Of a stretch of 12,484 nt of DNA, positions 1 to 6,203 are shown piece after piece. The stretch spans positions 1 through 12,484 of the forward strand of contig CBDUZS010000066.1 in assembly GCA_965371785.1 (NCBI GenBank). Reading direction: 5' to 3'. Source of the DNA: CBDUZS01 sp965371785. GTDB taxonomy: Bacteria > Fermentibacterota > Fermentibacteria > Fermentibacterales > JCC-6. Within the stretch, counting starts at the first letter, position 1, and each line of letters begins with the position of its first letter. The notes beneath the pieces were generated by a model. The model saw nothing but the letters and a program-made list of their open reading frames with translations. It searched no databases and had not been told where the DNA came from. A program made the position numbers and the translations under genes.

Positions 1-792
1 GGGACCGTTCTGGTTTTTGTGAGCATGAAACTGCTCTCCAGGGGATTCTCTTTTACGTACACCGCAACTGCGGTAGTCCTGGTTGCCGGCCTGTTCCTTT
101 CATTTTCGCTTCCCCGGGTGCCGAGCGATGGCGGTTCGTCCGATGACCACGGAGGCAGGTCGAGGCTTCGAGACAGGTTCGTCTACAGGAAGGAGTACCG
201 GCTCTACTACATCCTGGCATTGCTGTTCGGGGCGAGAAAGCAGATCTTCCTGACCTTTGCCCCATGGCTGCTGGTGAGCATGTTCGCGCAGAAGGCTCCT
301 TCTATCGCTCTTGCGATGGGCTGTGCCGCAATGATCGGTGTGGTGGTCAAGCCTGTTTTCGGTAAGATGATAGACCGGTATGGAGAGAGGGCTGTCCTTA
401 CCGTAGACGCGATTCTGCTCTTCTTCCTGTGCATCGGGTATGCCGTGGTTCCGACGTTACTGCCCTCTGCCCTGGCGCTCTGGATCCTGTACGCATTCTA
501 CGTGGGAGATGAGCTGCTCTTCTCCCTCTCGATGGCCAGAACGACATTTCTCTCCCGTATTGTTAGCCGGAGAGGGCATATGCTGCCGACGATGGGTCTC
601 GGGGGGACTCTGGATCACGTCGTCTCGATGCTGATTCCTGTGGGTGCCGGTATCCTCTGGATGGAAGTGGGCTACTGGTCCGTATTCAGCCTTGCTGCAC
701 TCGTCGCAGTGGGTACGTTGGTTGCCGTCAGATTCATGCCCTGCAGGGAAGAACTGTTATCCGGAACGGGCTTTGACGAGAAGCCGATCTGA
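1..792 (+). CDS. MFS transporter, C-terminal part (5' end outside the window)
   Basis: The reading frame is open from base 1, so the gene begins upstream and about 264 residues of its C-terminal part are visible. It shows about seven hydrophobic membrane segments, consistent with helix 6 to helix 12 of a major facilitator superfamily permease. A charged cytoplasmic stretch lies between the first two (around residues 40-65), matching the usual central loop. A Gly-Lys-Met-Ile-Asp-Arg-Tyr-Gly-Glu-Arg segment (bases 361-390) resembles the MFS loop motif G-x-x-x-D-R-x-G between helices 8 and 9. The GTG at 19 is an internal codon, not a convincing start, because the preceding codons encode hydrophobic residues that continue helix 6. 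Substrate cannot be told from this half. The protein would sit in the inner membrane. Family assignment is fairly firm. Confidence 0.85.
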   Translation, partial: GTVLVFVSMKLLSRGFSFTYTATAVVLVAGLFLSFSLPRVPSDGGSSDDHGGRSRLRDRFVYRKEYRLYYILALLFGARKQIFLTFAPWLLVSMFAQKAPSIALAMGCAAMIGVVVKPVFGKMIDRYGERAVLTVDAILLFFLCIGYAVVPTLLPSALALWILYAFYVGDELLFSLSMARTTFLSRIVSRRGHMLPTMGLGGTLDHVVSMLIPVGAGILWMEVGYWSVFSLAALVAVGTLVAVRFMPCREELLSGTGFDEKPI

Positions 793-817
793 TTTCCCGG
801 CCACTCATCAGAGAGTC

Positions 818-846
818 TGGTCAAAGGTGGAGTGAGTGGATATTTT
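818..846 (+). promoter_or_regulatory. possible sigma-70-like promoter for the cysteine desulfurase-like gene
   Basis: TGGTCA (818-823) and TATTTT (841-846) are 17 bases apart, each matching four of six consensus bases. They lie about 40 bases before the start at 888, in the 95-base gap after the transporter. No terminator is seen after the transporter, so read-through is equally possible. Confidence 0.3.
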
Positions 847-887
847 AGCCCCTTGGAAACCTTTTCATCGCAGCAGGGAAGGCTTGA

Positions 888-2273
888 ATGCGTAACCGTA
901 TCCTTGGGTTGGACATGAGCACACCTCTGCTGGACGGCACAGAGGTCAGATACGTCAACCTTGACAATGCGGCAAGTACACCGCCGCTGATCGATGTCGT
1001 CAACGCTGTCGAACGATTCATGCCATACTATTCCAGCGTCCACAGGGGAACCGGTTTCAAATCAAGGCTCAGCACGATGACATACGATCAGTCCAGAGAG
1101 AGAATTGGTCGATTCGTCAACGCCGATCTTTCCACTAACACCGTGATCTTCGGTAAGAATGCCACGGAAGCGATCAACAAGCTGTCGCACAGACTTCCTC
1201 ATTCGGAAGAGTGTGTTGTGCTGACGACAATGCTCGAGCACCATTCAAACGATCTCCCCTGGCGTGATCACTTCAGAGTTGTCCACGTCGGAAACCTTCC
1301 CGATGGACGTCTCGACGAACGCGAATTCGATAGAAAACTGTCCGAGCACAAGGGGAAAACGGCGCTAGTCGCCGTCACAGGTGCCGCCAACGTCACCGGC
1401 TTTCTTCTGCCGATCCACAGGCTTGCCAGAAAGGCTCACGAAGCCGGTTCACTCATCCTTGTAGACGCGGCGCAGCTTGCCCCTCACAGGCGGATCGACA
1501 TGAAGCCCGACGATCACCCCGAACATCTCGATTTCGTCATCCTTTCCGCTCACAAGATGTACGCTCCGTACGGCACTGGCGCCCTGATCGGCCCTCGGCA
1601 GTTCTTCCTCGACTGCGGCCCAGACTACAGCGGCGGCGGCACCGTGAACGTCGTAACTCCCGAGGATGTGTACTGGGCGGATCTGCCCGAAAGGGATGAA
1701 GCCGGCAGCCCGAACGTAGTTGGTGCGCTGGCAATGGCCACATCAGCCAGGGTTCTGGTGGAATACGGTATGGACAGAATCGCCCTGCACGAGAGGGAAC
1801 TGACCGAGTACGCTCTGAATCGTCTGAAGGAGGTCAAGGGAATCCGTATCTACGGGGAGAGCGACCCGTCTGCCACTGACAGAATCGGCGTGATCCCCTT
1901 CAACATCGACGGGATTCATCATGCTCTCCTTGCAGCCATTCTCGGGTATGAGGGAGGGATAGGTGTTCGCTCCGGTTGTTTCTGTGCACATCCCTACGTG
2001 GTCAGTCTCCTCGAACTGGATCAGACCGAGATCGACAGATGGAAGAGCCAGTTCCTTGCGGGGGACAAGTCCGACATGCCCGGCATGGTCAGGATGAGTT
2101 TCGGATGCTACAGCAACGAGGATGATGTCGACCGGCTCATCGACATGCTCAATCGTGTCGTCAGGGGCGAGTACGAAGGTGAATACCAGGTACACAGACA
2201 AACCGGCGAATTCTACCCCATCGGTTACGAAGAGCCCTTTGATCGGTACTTCTCCCTGGAGAGCGACAACTGA
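888..2273 (+). CDS. class V aminotransferase, SufS/CsdB-like cysteine desulfurase or selenocysteine lyase
   Basis: A cytoplasmic PLP enzyme of 461 residues, about 50 longer than a typical SufS (about 406). Expected activity is removal of sulfur (or selenium) from cysteine (selenocysteine) through a persulfide. Visible signatures in order: LDNAAST near residue 25; EHHSNDLPW (about 117-125), matching the SufS EHH-x-N-x-x-PW motif; VDAAQLAPH with the PLP-ring aspartate D193 and Q196; SAHKMYAPYGTG with Schiff-base lysine K223; and RSGCFCAHP, where C366 aligns with the catalytic cysteine of the RxGxxCAxP motif. C364, two residues earlier, is an additional cysteine. Start at 888 is supported by AGGGAAGG (874-882 region) five bases upstream. 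The stop overlaps the next start by one base, so translation is probably coupled. No sufBCD or iscU genes are adjacent, so the sulfur acceptor is unknown. Family is firm; exact substrate is not. Confidence 0.88.
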   Translation: MRNRILGLDMSTPLLDGTEVRYVNLDNAASTPPLIDVVNAVERFMPYYSSVHRGTGFKSRLSTMTYDQSRERIGRFVNADLSTNTVIFGKNATEAINKLSHRLPHSEECVVLTTMLEHHSNDLPWRDHFRVVHVGNLPDGRLDEREFDRKLSEHKGKTALVAVTGAANVTGFLLPIHRLARKAHEAGSLILVDAAQLAPHRRIDMKPDDHPEHLDFVILSAHKMYAPYGTGALIGPRQFFLDCGPDYSGGGTVNVVTPEDVYWADLPERDEAGSPNVVGALAMATSARVLVEYGMDRIALHERELTEYALNRLKEVKGIRIYGESDPSATDRIGVIPFNIDGIHHALLAAILGYEGGIGVRSGCFCAHPYVVSLLELDQTEIDRWKSQFLAGDKSDMPGMVRMSFGCYSNEDDVDRLIDMLNRVVRGEYEGEYQVHRQTGEFYPIGYEEPFDRYFSLESDN

Positions 2274-3190
2274 TGGGAGTATTACTGACAGGGGTATTCC
2301 TGTTACTGCAGCTTCTCCCGTCCGGAACCGCATCTCCGCAGGAACATGCCGCTCCGGGTACTCCTCTGCCGAGGATAAACGTTGAAAACGGCGCCTATTC
2401 CGCTTTCACCTACTTAGCAGGGCTCAGTTCTCCCGATGGGCTTGCTCTCTCTCCAGAGGGTATCCTGTACGTTGTGGAGGAGACCGCGGGAAGGGTCTCC
2501 AGGATAGCTGGAGATAGCGCCATCTCCGTACTCACCGGGCTTGATAGCCCGGAAGGTCTTGCATTCGATTCCGATGGAAACATGTACGTTACAGAAGATA
2601 CTGCAGGAGGCAGTGTGCTCATGCTGTCGGCATCGGGTGATTTAACCATTCTTGCGGAAGGGCTTGATGCTCCCGAAGGTGTAGTCGCGCTGCGCCCCGG
2701 ATCGATCCTGGTCACCGAATCGACATTTCAGATTACGTGGAACCCATTCGAATACGTAACGCGGATTACGGAAATAGAGCTTGGTGAAGCACCCGAATCA
2801 CTCGTCATGCTGAGGTTCGTCTGCAGTTTTTCAGGAATAGCCATCGATTCGGCAGGCACCGTATACGTCTGCAACGAGGCATCCGGAACAGGTACCGACT
2901 GGAGTGTTCTTGCACTGGATCCGCGGACAGGGTTCATCGAACCCTTCTGCACGGGGCTCTCCGCCTGCGAAGGTCTTGCGTTCCACCCGGGAGGTCTTTT
3001 TCCGCTTCTCGTAGTGGAAGAGGATACTGGAAGCGGAGAGGGAAGGCTGTCAATCCTGTCATCCGATGGCCATGCTTCGGTGCTTGCAACCGGATTCCAG
3101 ACCATCGAGGACGTCATCGTCAGCAGTGAGGGGCGCATCTACGTAAGTGAAGACTCGTCGGGAATGGTAATCGTGCTCGTTCCAGAGTAG
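2273..3190 (+). CDS. secreted six-bladed beta-propeller protein (NHL/SMP-30-like)
   Basis: A 305-residue exported protein. Residues 1-20 form a hydrophobic Sec-type signal peptide, followed by a short Pro/Glu-rich linker. From about residue 48 to the end, six repeats of about 40-50 residues can be laid out, starting near 48, 87, 127, 180, 225 and 270. Each has a Gly-Leu-x-x-Pro-Glu-Gly-like turn, an x-x-G-x-[IM]-Tyr-Val strand, and an acidic [ED]-[EDS]-[TS] triplet. This is the pattern of NHL or SMP-30/gluconolactonase-type propellers. Repeats 3 and 4 diverge and are slightly longer. No catalytic residues can be assigned, so a binding or scaffold role is as likely as an enzymatic one. ATG overlaps the previous stop (TGATG), and GGAGAG at 2258-2263 can serve as ribosome site. 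Translational coupling with a cytoplasmic cysteine desulfurase-like enzyme is unusual. Fold assignment is good; function unknown. Confidence 0.8.
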   Translation: MGVLLTGVFLLLQLLPSGTASPQEHAAPGTPLPRINVENGAYSAFTYLAGLSSPDGLALSPEGILYVVEETAGRVSRIAGDSAISVLTGLDSPEGLAFDSDGNMYVTEDTAGGSVLMLSASGDLTILAEGLDAPEGVVALRPGSILVTESTFQITWNPFEYVTRITEIELGEAPESLVMLRFVCSFSGIAIDSAGTVYVCNEASGTGTDWSVLALDPRTGFIEPFCTGLSACEGLAFHPGGLFPLLVVEEDTGSGEGRLSILSSDGHASVLATGFQTIEDVIVSSEGRIYVSEDSSGMVIVLVPE

Positions 3191-3199
3191 TGGGGGGGG

Positions 3200-3688
3200 T
3201 CAGTAATCTCTGACGGCGTCCTTCAGTTTGTCGAGTACTTCCTCATCGACTCTGAAACCGGACTTGCTCATGGAGTTCAGCGCAGCATCGGCAGTTCTGA
3301 GCCTTTCGACAAGGAACTTGCCAATGGTGATCATGAAACGGGCTCCCGGCTTGGGCTGTTCAACGACGAGTCTTATGAAGTCTTCCTTGGTGAAACAGAG
3401 GACAACCGCGTCCGTTTTTGCCTTGACCGTTGCAGATCTCGGGCGCTCGTCCAGGAAGGACATCTCACCGAAAATATCACCTTCATGAAGCCCTGCGATC
3501 AGGACGCGCTGTCCCGGTCGTTCGTCCAGTACGTTCAGTTCCCCTTCCATGACGATGTAAAGGGCATTCGTCTTGTCACCCTTCTTGAAAAGAACTTCGT
3601 TCTCACTGAGAAAAACCTTGTCGCATTCAGCGAGTATGGATTTCTCCTCTTCTTCCGTCAGTGATGAGAAAATACGTATGTCACTCAT
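3200..3688 (-). CDS. single-domain cyclic-nucleotide-binding protein (second of a tandem pair)
   Basis: A 162-residue cytoplasmic protein made almost entirely of one CAP/CRP-type cNMP-binding beta-roll (about residues 5-115) with a helical tail. The phosphate-binding cassette is clear: FGEMSFLDERPRSATV at 73-88. E75 would contact the ribose 2'-hydroxyl and R84 the cyclic phosphate. No helix-turn-helix, kinase or channel domain follows, so it is a stand-alone receiver, probably acting through a protein partner. An ATG start at 3688 is chosen over an upstream TTG at 3703 because AAGGAG lies six bases before this ATG. It is 29 bases downstream of its paralogue, in the same operon. Its stop lies only nine bases from the stop of the convergent propeller gene, with no room for a conventional bidirectional terminator. 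Which nucleotide it binds cannot be told; cAMP is the default for this motif. Confidence 0.85.
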   Translation of the reverse strand: MSDIRIFSSLTEEEEKSILAECDKVFLSENEVLFKKGDKTNALYIVMEGELNVLDERPGQRVLIAGLHEGDIFGEMSFLDERPRSATVKAKTDAVVLCFTKEDFIRLVVEQPKPGARFMITIGKFLVERLRTADAALNSMSKSGFRVDEEVLDKLKDAVRDY

Positions 3689-3694
3689 CGAGAG

Positions 3695-3700
3695 CTCCTT
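3695..3700 (-). promoter_or_regulatory. ribosome binding site fixing the start at 3688
   Basis: AAGGAG on the minus strand, six bases before ATG. It lies inside the reading frame of the longer TTG-initiated version, arguing that the shorter protein is the real one. Confidence 0.65.
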
Positions 3701-3717
3701 CAAACGGTTGGTATGAG

Positions 3718-4230
3718 TCAGTCGGTCCTGGTCAGAGTTCTGACCGATCTTCTTGCTTCGCGGATAAGGCGCCTGAGCTCGTATTTCTGTCTCGTTTCGC
3801 TGTCATCGGACAGCAGGCAGAGTGAATGATCGGCTGCGCGGAGCCTCATGGCAAGCAGCTCTCCAAGATTCTTCAACATCCTGGCTCCCATCATAGGATC
3901 GGCGCCAAAGATATTCATGAAAGCCTCCCTGGAGAGCACGTGGACAACACCTTCATCCTCTGATTTAACGGTTGCCGAACGGGGGCTTCCATCGAGAAAG
4001 GACATCTCGCCGAAAACGTCGTCGGACTCGAGATGTGCCAGTACGAACTCATCAGAGCCCTTGTCATCGGTTACGCTGAATCGACCGGAGACTACTATGA
4101 ACAGGTCAGTGCTTCTGTCGCCCTGTCTGATAAGAACCTGGTCGGCAGTTGTCTCGATTCGTCTGCACATGCAGATCAGATCCGGATCCCAGAAAACCTC
4201 GGCGGAGTCGAACAGTGTCTCAGGTGACAT
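3718..4230 (-). CDS. single-domain cyclic-nucleotide-binding protein (first of a tandem pair)
   Basis: A 170-residue paralogue of the downstream gene. The phosphate-binding cassette FGEMSFLDGSPRSATV occupies residues 73-88, the same numbering as in its neighbour, with E75 and R84 conserved. The beta-roll covers about residues 15-115. It is followed by helices with a basic C-terminus rich in Arg (about 149-168) and no recognisable DNA-binding helix-turn-helix. The frame is open upstream to 4395, but that extension crosses a strong promoter at 4288-4316. The ATG at 4230 has AAAGGA six bases before it, so 4230 is taken as the start. The arginine-rich tail could touch nucleic acid or a membrane, but that is speculation. 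Divergently oriented from the serpin gene. Family certain; partner unknown. Confidence 0.85.
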   Translation of the reverse strand: MSPETLFDSAEVFWDPDLICMCRRIETTADQVLIRQGDRSTDLFIVVSGRFSVTDDKGSDEFVLAHLESDDVFGEMSFLDGSPRSATVKSEDEGVVHVLSREAFMNIFGADPMMGARMLKNLGELLAMRLRAADHSLCLLSDDSETRQKYELRRLIREARRSVRTLTRTD

Positions 4231-4287
4231 GGGATTTCCTTTCGCTATCACTGGCTGGTTGAAAGCAGCATCAATCCTGTAATCCGG

Positions 4288-4316
4288 ATGATAGCAGGAG
4301 AGACAGCTTCTGGCAA
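4288..4316 (-). promoter_or_regulatory. strong sigma-70-like promoter of the cyclic-nucleotide-binding pair
   Basis: On the minus strand: TTGCCA (plus 4311-4316), a 17-base spacer, then TATCAT (plus 4288-4293). Each matches five of six consensus bases, and TGC just before the -10 gives an extended -10 element. Transcription would start near 4281, leaving a leader of about 50 bases before the ATG at 4230. This placement rules out the longer N-terminal version of the protein. Confidence 0.6.
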
Positions 4317-4486
4317 CAACTTCGCAGATGGCAGGGGTATGGCGGTTATGGGTGGTTACGGGAAGAGGGAGTATCTTAGGTGAAATGGAATTCAACGTAA
4401 GAGAGCGGAAGCGCCGGAGGGCACACAGCCTTCTGGAAACGATGAGGGGATTATCATTCCCTGGAGAGAAAGATAACCCCGGCGGT

Positions 4487-4517
4487 TTGGAATATTTTTC
4501 CCTGTGCTCTGTAGAAT
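4487..4517 (+). promoter_or_regulatory. possible promoter of the serpin gene
   Basis: TAGAAT (4512-4517, five of six matches to TATAAT) lies 31 bases before the serpin ATG, with TTGGAA at 4487-4492 as a possible -35. The 19-base spacer is longer than ideal. The predicted start of transcription, around 4524, coincides with an upstream in-frame ATG, which supports the ATG at 4548 as the true start. Confidence 0.4.
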
Positions 4518-4535
4518 ACGAAGATGGAGAATGAT

Positions 4536-4541
4536 CGGAGG
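4536..4541 (+). promoter_or_regulatory. ribosome binding site fixing the serpin start
   Basis: CGGAGG, six bases before ATG 4548. The resulting N-terminus begins Met-Lys-Asn-Arg and continues directly into the hydrophobic signal-peptide core. Confidence 0.7.
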
Positions 4542-4547
4542 ATTCTC

Positions 4548-5789
4548 ATGAAGAATCGAATGGGATTGTACGAAACGATAGCTTTACTCGTGCTGTTTGC
4601 CGGGGCTACGGCTGCGGAACATGTCCCGGAGCCCGATTTCCAGGAAGTAGCCGAACTCGTGGCGGGGAATACGGCCTTCGCCCTGGATCTCTACAGGGAG
4701 GTCGTGTCCGAACAGGGAACCGGTAACATCTTCTTTTCTCCCTACAGCATATCCACTGCACTCGGCATGACGTATGCGGGAGCAGAGGGACAGACCGAAG
4801 TCGAAATGGCTGAAGTCATGCATTTCTCCCTGCCGCAGGAGACGCTTCATTCGGCTTTCTCATCCCTGCGCGGTATGCTGGTGGCCGGTGATCTCTCAGG
4901 GGCTGCATTGGGTGAACCCTTCACAATGTTCGTAGCCAACGGCCTGTGGGTGCAGGAAGGTTTCGATCTGCAGGATCAGTACGTGTCGCTGGTAGCTTCA
5001 TGTTATGACGCAGCCGTCACGAATCTCGATCTTGCCGGTGATTCCGAAGGCTCCCGCCTGACGATCAACCAGTGGGTAGCGGACATGACGAGGGAAAGGA
5101 TAACCGACCTTATTCCACGAGGCGTTATCAATGCCGATACAAGGGTCGTACTGACGAATGCCGTCTATTTCAAAGCCTCCTGGTTCCATTCGTTCAACGA
5201 GATGGCTACCACGAGAGGTCTCTTCACGCTGGCGGACCGTTCCTTGGTCGAAGTTCCAATGATGCATCAGACGGAGTATTTCCAGACCGCGGAGACCGCG
5301 GGCTGCAGGGCGATCGAACTCCCTTACGTTGACGGTGACACCGGGATGCTTATCCTCCTTCCCGATGACGGGATCGAAGAATTCGAGCGGGAACTCGACG
5401 TGGAAACTCTGGAGACCATTACGGCACGGCTGACTTCGAGCCGCATCAGCCTTACGATGCCGGCATTCGAATTCACCCGCAGTGTACAGCTCGGCAAGAT
5501 ATTGAGGTCCATGGGCATGACTTCCGCATTTTCCAGCGCACTCGCCGATTTCAGCGGATTCACCGGTCAGCCGGATCTGTTCATATCGGAGGTTCTGCAT
5601 AAGGCATTCGTAAAAGTAGATGAATCAGGGACCGAGGCAGCCGCGGCAACCGCTGTGGTAATGGGCCTCACATGCGTTCCAGCCGAGTCGACCGATTTCG
5701 TTATCGACCGGCCGTTTCTATTCCTGATAAGGAACAGATCGACCGGAACGATCATCTTCATAGGCAGGATGATGGACCCCTCCGTCTGA
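4548..5789 (+). CDS. secreted serpin (serine/cysteine protease inhibitor)
   Basis: A 413-residue serpin with an N-terminal Sec signal peptide (residues 1-23, cleavage likely after Thr-Ala-Ala), so it acts in the periplasm or outside the cell. Serpins trap proteases by suicide cleavage of an exposed reactive-centre loop. Signatures: NIFFSPYSIS from residue 60; NAVYFKASW from 204; the hinge ESGTEAAAATA, with E359 as P17 and T362 as P14; and the C-terminal block DRPFLFLIRNRSTGTIIFIG. Small residues throughout the hinge indicate an inhibitory serpin, not a passive one. Counting from the hinge puts P1-P1' at Thr375-Cys376, but the loop is about three residues longer than in alpha-1-antitrypsin, so the scissile bond is uncertain (Leu374 to Val377 region). 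ATG 4548 is preferred because CGGAGG lies six bases upstream; an in-frame ATG at 4524 has no such site. Apparently monocistronic. Confidence 0.93.
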   Translation: MKNRMGLYETIALLVLFAGATAAEHVPEPDFQEVAELVAGNTAFALDLYREVVSEQGTGNIFFSPYSISTALGMTYAGAEGQTEVEMAEVMHFSLPQETLHSAFSSLRGMLVAGDLSGAALGEPFTMFVANGLWVQEGFDLQDQYVSLVASCYDAAVTNLDLAGDSEGSRLTINQWVADMTRERITDLIPRGVINADTRVVLTNAVYFKASWFHSFNEMATTRGLFTLADRSLVEVPMMHQTEYFQTAETAGCRAIELPYVDGDTGMLILLPDDGIEEFERELDVETLETITARLTSSRISLTMPAFEFTRSVQLGKILRSMGMTSAFSSALADFSGFTGQPDLFISEVLHKAFVKVDESGTEAAAATAVVMGLTCVPAESTDFVIDRPFLFLIRNRSTGTIIFIGRMMDPSV

Positions 5790-5837
5790 TCGGGAATTTC
5801 CCGGGCTGACATTCGTGCGAGCCAAGCCCCTGTTTTG

Positions 5838-5866
5838 TTGACGGCTCCGAACGCTTTTCGTATCTC
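5838..5866 (+). promoter_or_regulatory. possible promoter before a small lipoprotein ORF
   Basis: TTGACG (5838-5843, five of six) followed after 17 bases by TATCTC (5861-5866, three of six). It would start transcription just ahead of the small ORF at 5894. The weak -10 keeps confidence low. Confidence 0.28.
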
Positions 5867-5893
5867 TCTCCGGGCCCCCATATTCTGGACGGG

Positions 5894-6013
5894 ATGATCT
5901 TGGCAAGAACTGCTGAATTTGCGCTTGTGCTCACCATGCTGATGTCCGCCGCCTGCGGCGGAGGCGAGCAGCCGTCCGAAGTTCGTGCTGGTGAGTTCAC
6001 CACGGTAACCTGA
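5894..6013 (+). CDS. possible 39-residue lipoprotein or lipoprotein remnant
   Basis: A short frame in the 414-base gap after the serpin. It begins Met-Ile-Leu-Ala-Arg, then has a hydrophobic core and a lipobox-like Met-Ser-Ala-Ala-Cys-Gly-Gly-Gly, with the cysteine at residue 21. After that come only 18 residues, rich in Glu, Pro, Ser and Thr. This matches a lipoprotein signal peptide with an acylated cysteine and glycine-rich linker. Serine at the -3 position is less usual than leucine. The ribosome site is weak (GGAC close to the ATG). The mature part is too short for a domain, so this may be a tiny lipoprotein, or the 5' remnant of a longer gene broken after residue 39. No obvious continuation is seen in the other frames. 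Confidence 0.35.
   Translation: MILARTAEFALVLTMLMSAACGGGEQPSEVRAGEFTTVT
5945..5962. repeat. 18-base GC-rich inverted repeat over the lipobox codons
   Basis: Eight-base arms TCCGCCGC and GCGGCGGA flank a two-base centre. The repeat coincides with the Ser-Ala-Ala-Cys-Gly-Gly codons of the small lipoprotein ORF. It could fold as a hairpin, or simply reflect GCC/GGC codon use on either side of the cysteine. Confidence 0.4.
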
Positions 6014-6092
6014 TCCTTCACTGAAAGATGTGCATGATCCTGCATACGCAGTGAATTGTCCTTCAACCGTGGAGTAGAATGTAACGGTATTA

Positions 6093-6105
6093 CTTATCTG
6101 ATAAG
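6093..6105. repeat. 13-base palindrome in the pilin-operon leader
   Basis: CTTATC-T-GATAAG is a perfect palindrome about one central base, followed by AAAATTAAA. Its size and symmetry suit a dimeric repressor or activator site. It has no U-tract geometry for a terminator. Confidence 0.4.
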
Positions 6106-6112
6106 AAAATTA

Positions 6113-6137
6113 AACGTTGCTATTGTATGGCAACGTT
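6113..6137. repeat. inverted repeat (8-bp arms, 9-base loop) in the pilin-operon leader
   Basis: AACGTTGC (6113-6120) pairs perfectly with GCAACGTT (6130-6137). It could be an operator or an RNA hairpin in the leader. On the plus strand only a mixed CTTGCTTT follows, so a plus-strand terminator is weakly supported. No minus-strand gene needs one. Confidence 0.45.
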
Positions 6138-6203
6138 CTTGCTTTAAGATTATGGTATGAATGAAATGAACGTATTGGAAATCAACAATGATGGGAGGTC
6201 ATT

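Larger units (their letters stand above)
6014..6203. other. AT-rich non-coding leader before the pilin operon
   Basis: No gene is visible here. The stretch is distinctly richer in A and T than its surroundings. A TAGAAT hexamer at 6075-6080 could be a -10, with only a weak GTGAAT 18 bases further upstream. Two inverted repeats and then GGGAGGT (6193-6199), four bases before the first pilin ATG, complete it. The region probably carries the promoter and control elements of the four-gene operon downstream. Confidence 0.45.

Noticed and set aside
1743..2333. 196-codon open frame on the minus strand opposite the cysteine desulfurase-like gene
   Set aside because: It lies antisense to a gene with clear catalytic motifs; no ribosome site and no recognisable protein pattern.
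4231..4395. 55-codon N-terminal extension of the first cyclic-nucleotide-binding protein
   Set aside because: A strong promoter (4288-4316) lies inside it and a good ribosome site precedes the ATG at 4230.
4328..4534. 68-codon plus-strand frame ahead of the serpin
   Set aside because: No ribosome site; it crosses the divergent promoter region, runs past the predicted serpin transcript start, and has a Arg-rich composition without a recognisable domain.
4998..5600. 200-codon minus-strand frame opposite the serpin
   Set aside because: Antisense shadow of an unmistakable serpin; the composition is that expected of reverse-strand codons.
5791..5803. CGGGAATTTCCCG palindrome right after the serpin stop as a terminator
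   Set aside because: Short stem with almost no loop and no following T-run.
6113..6137. Inverted repeat as a Rho-independent terminator of the serpin or small lipoprotein
   Set aside because: Only 3 G/C pairs or so in the stem, and a mixed sequence rather than a T-run follows on the plus strand.
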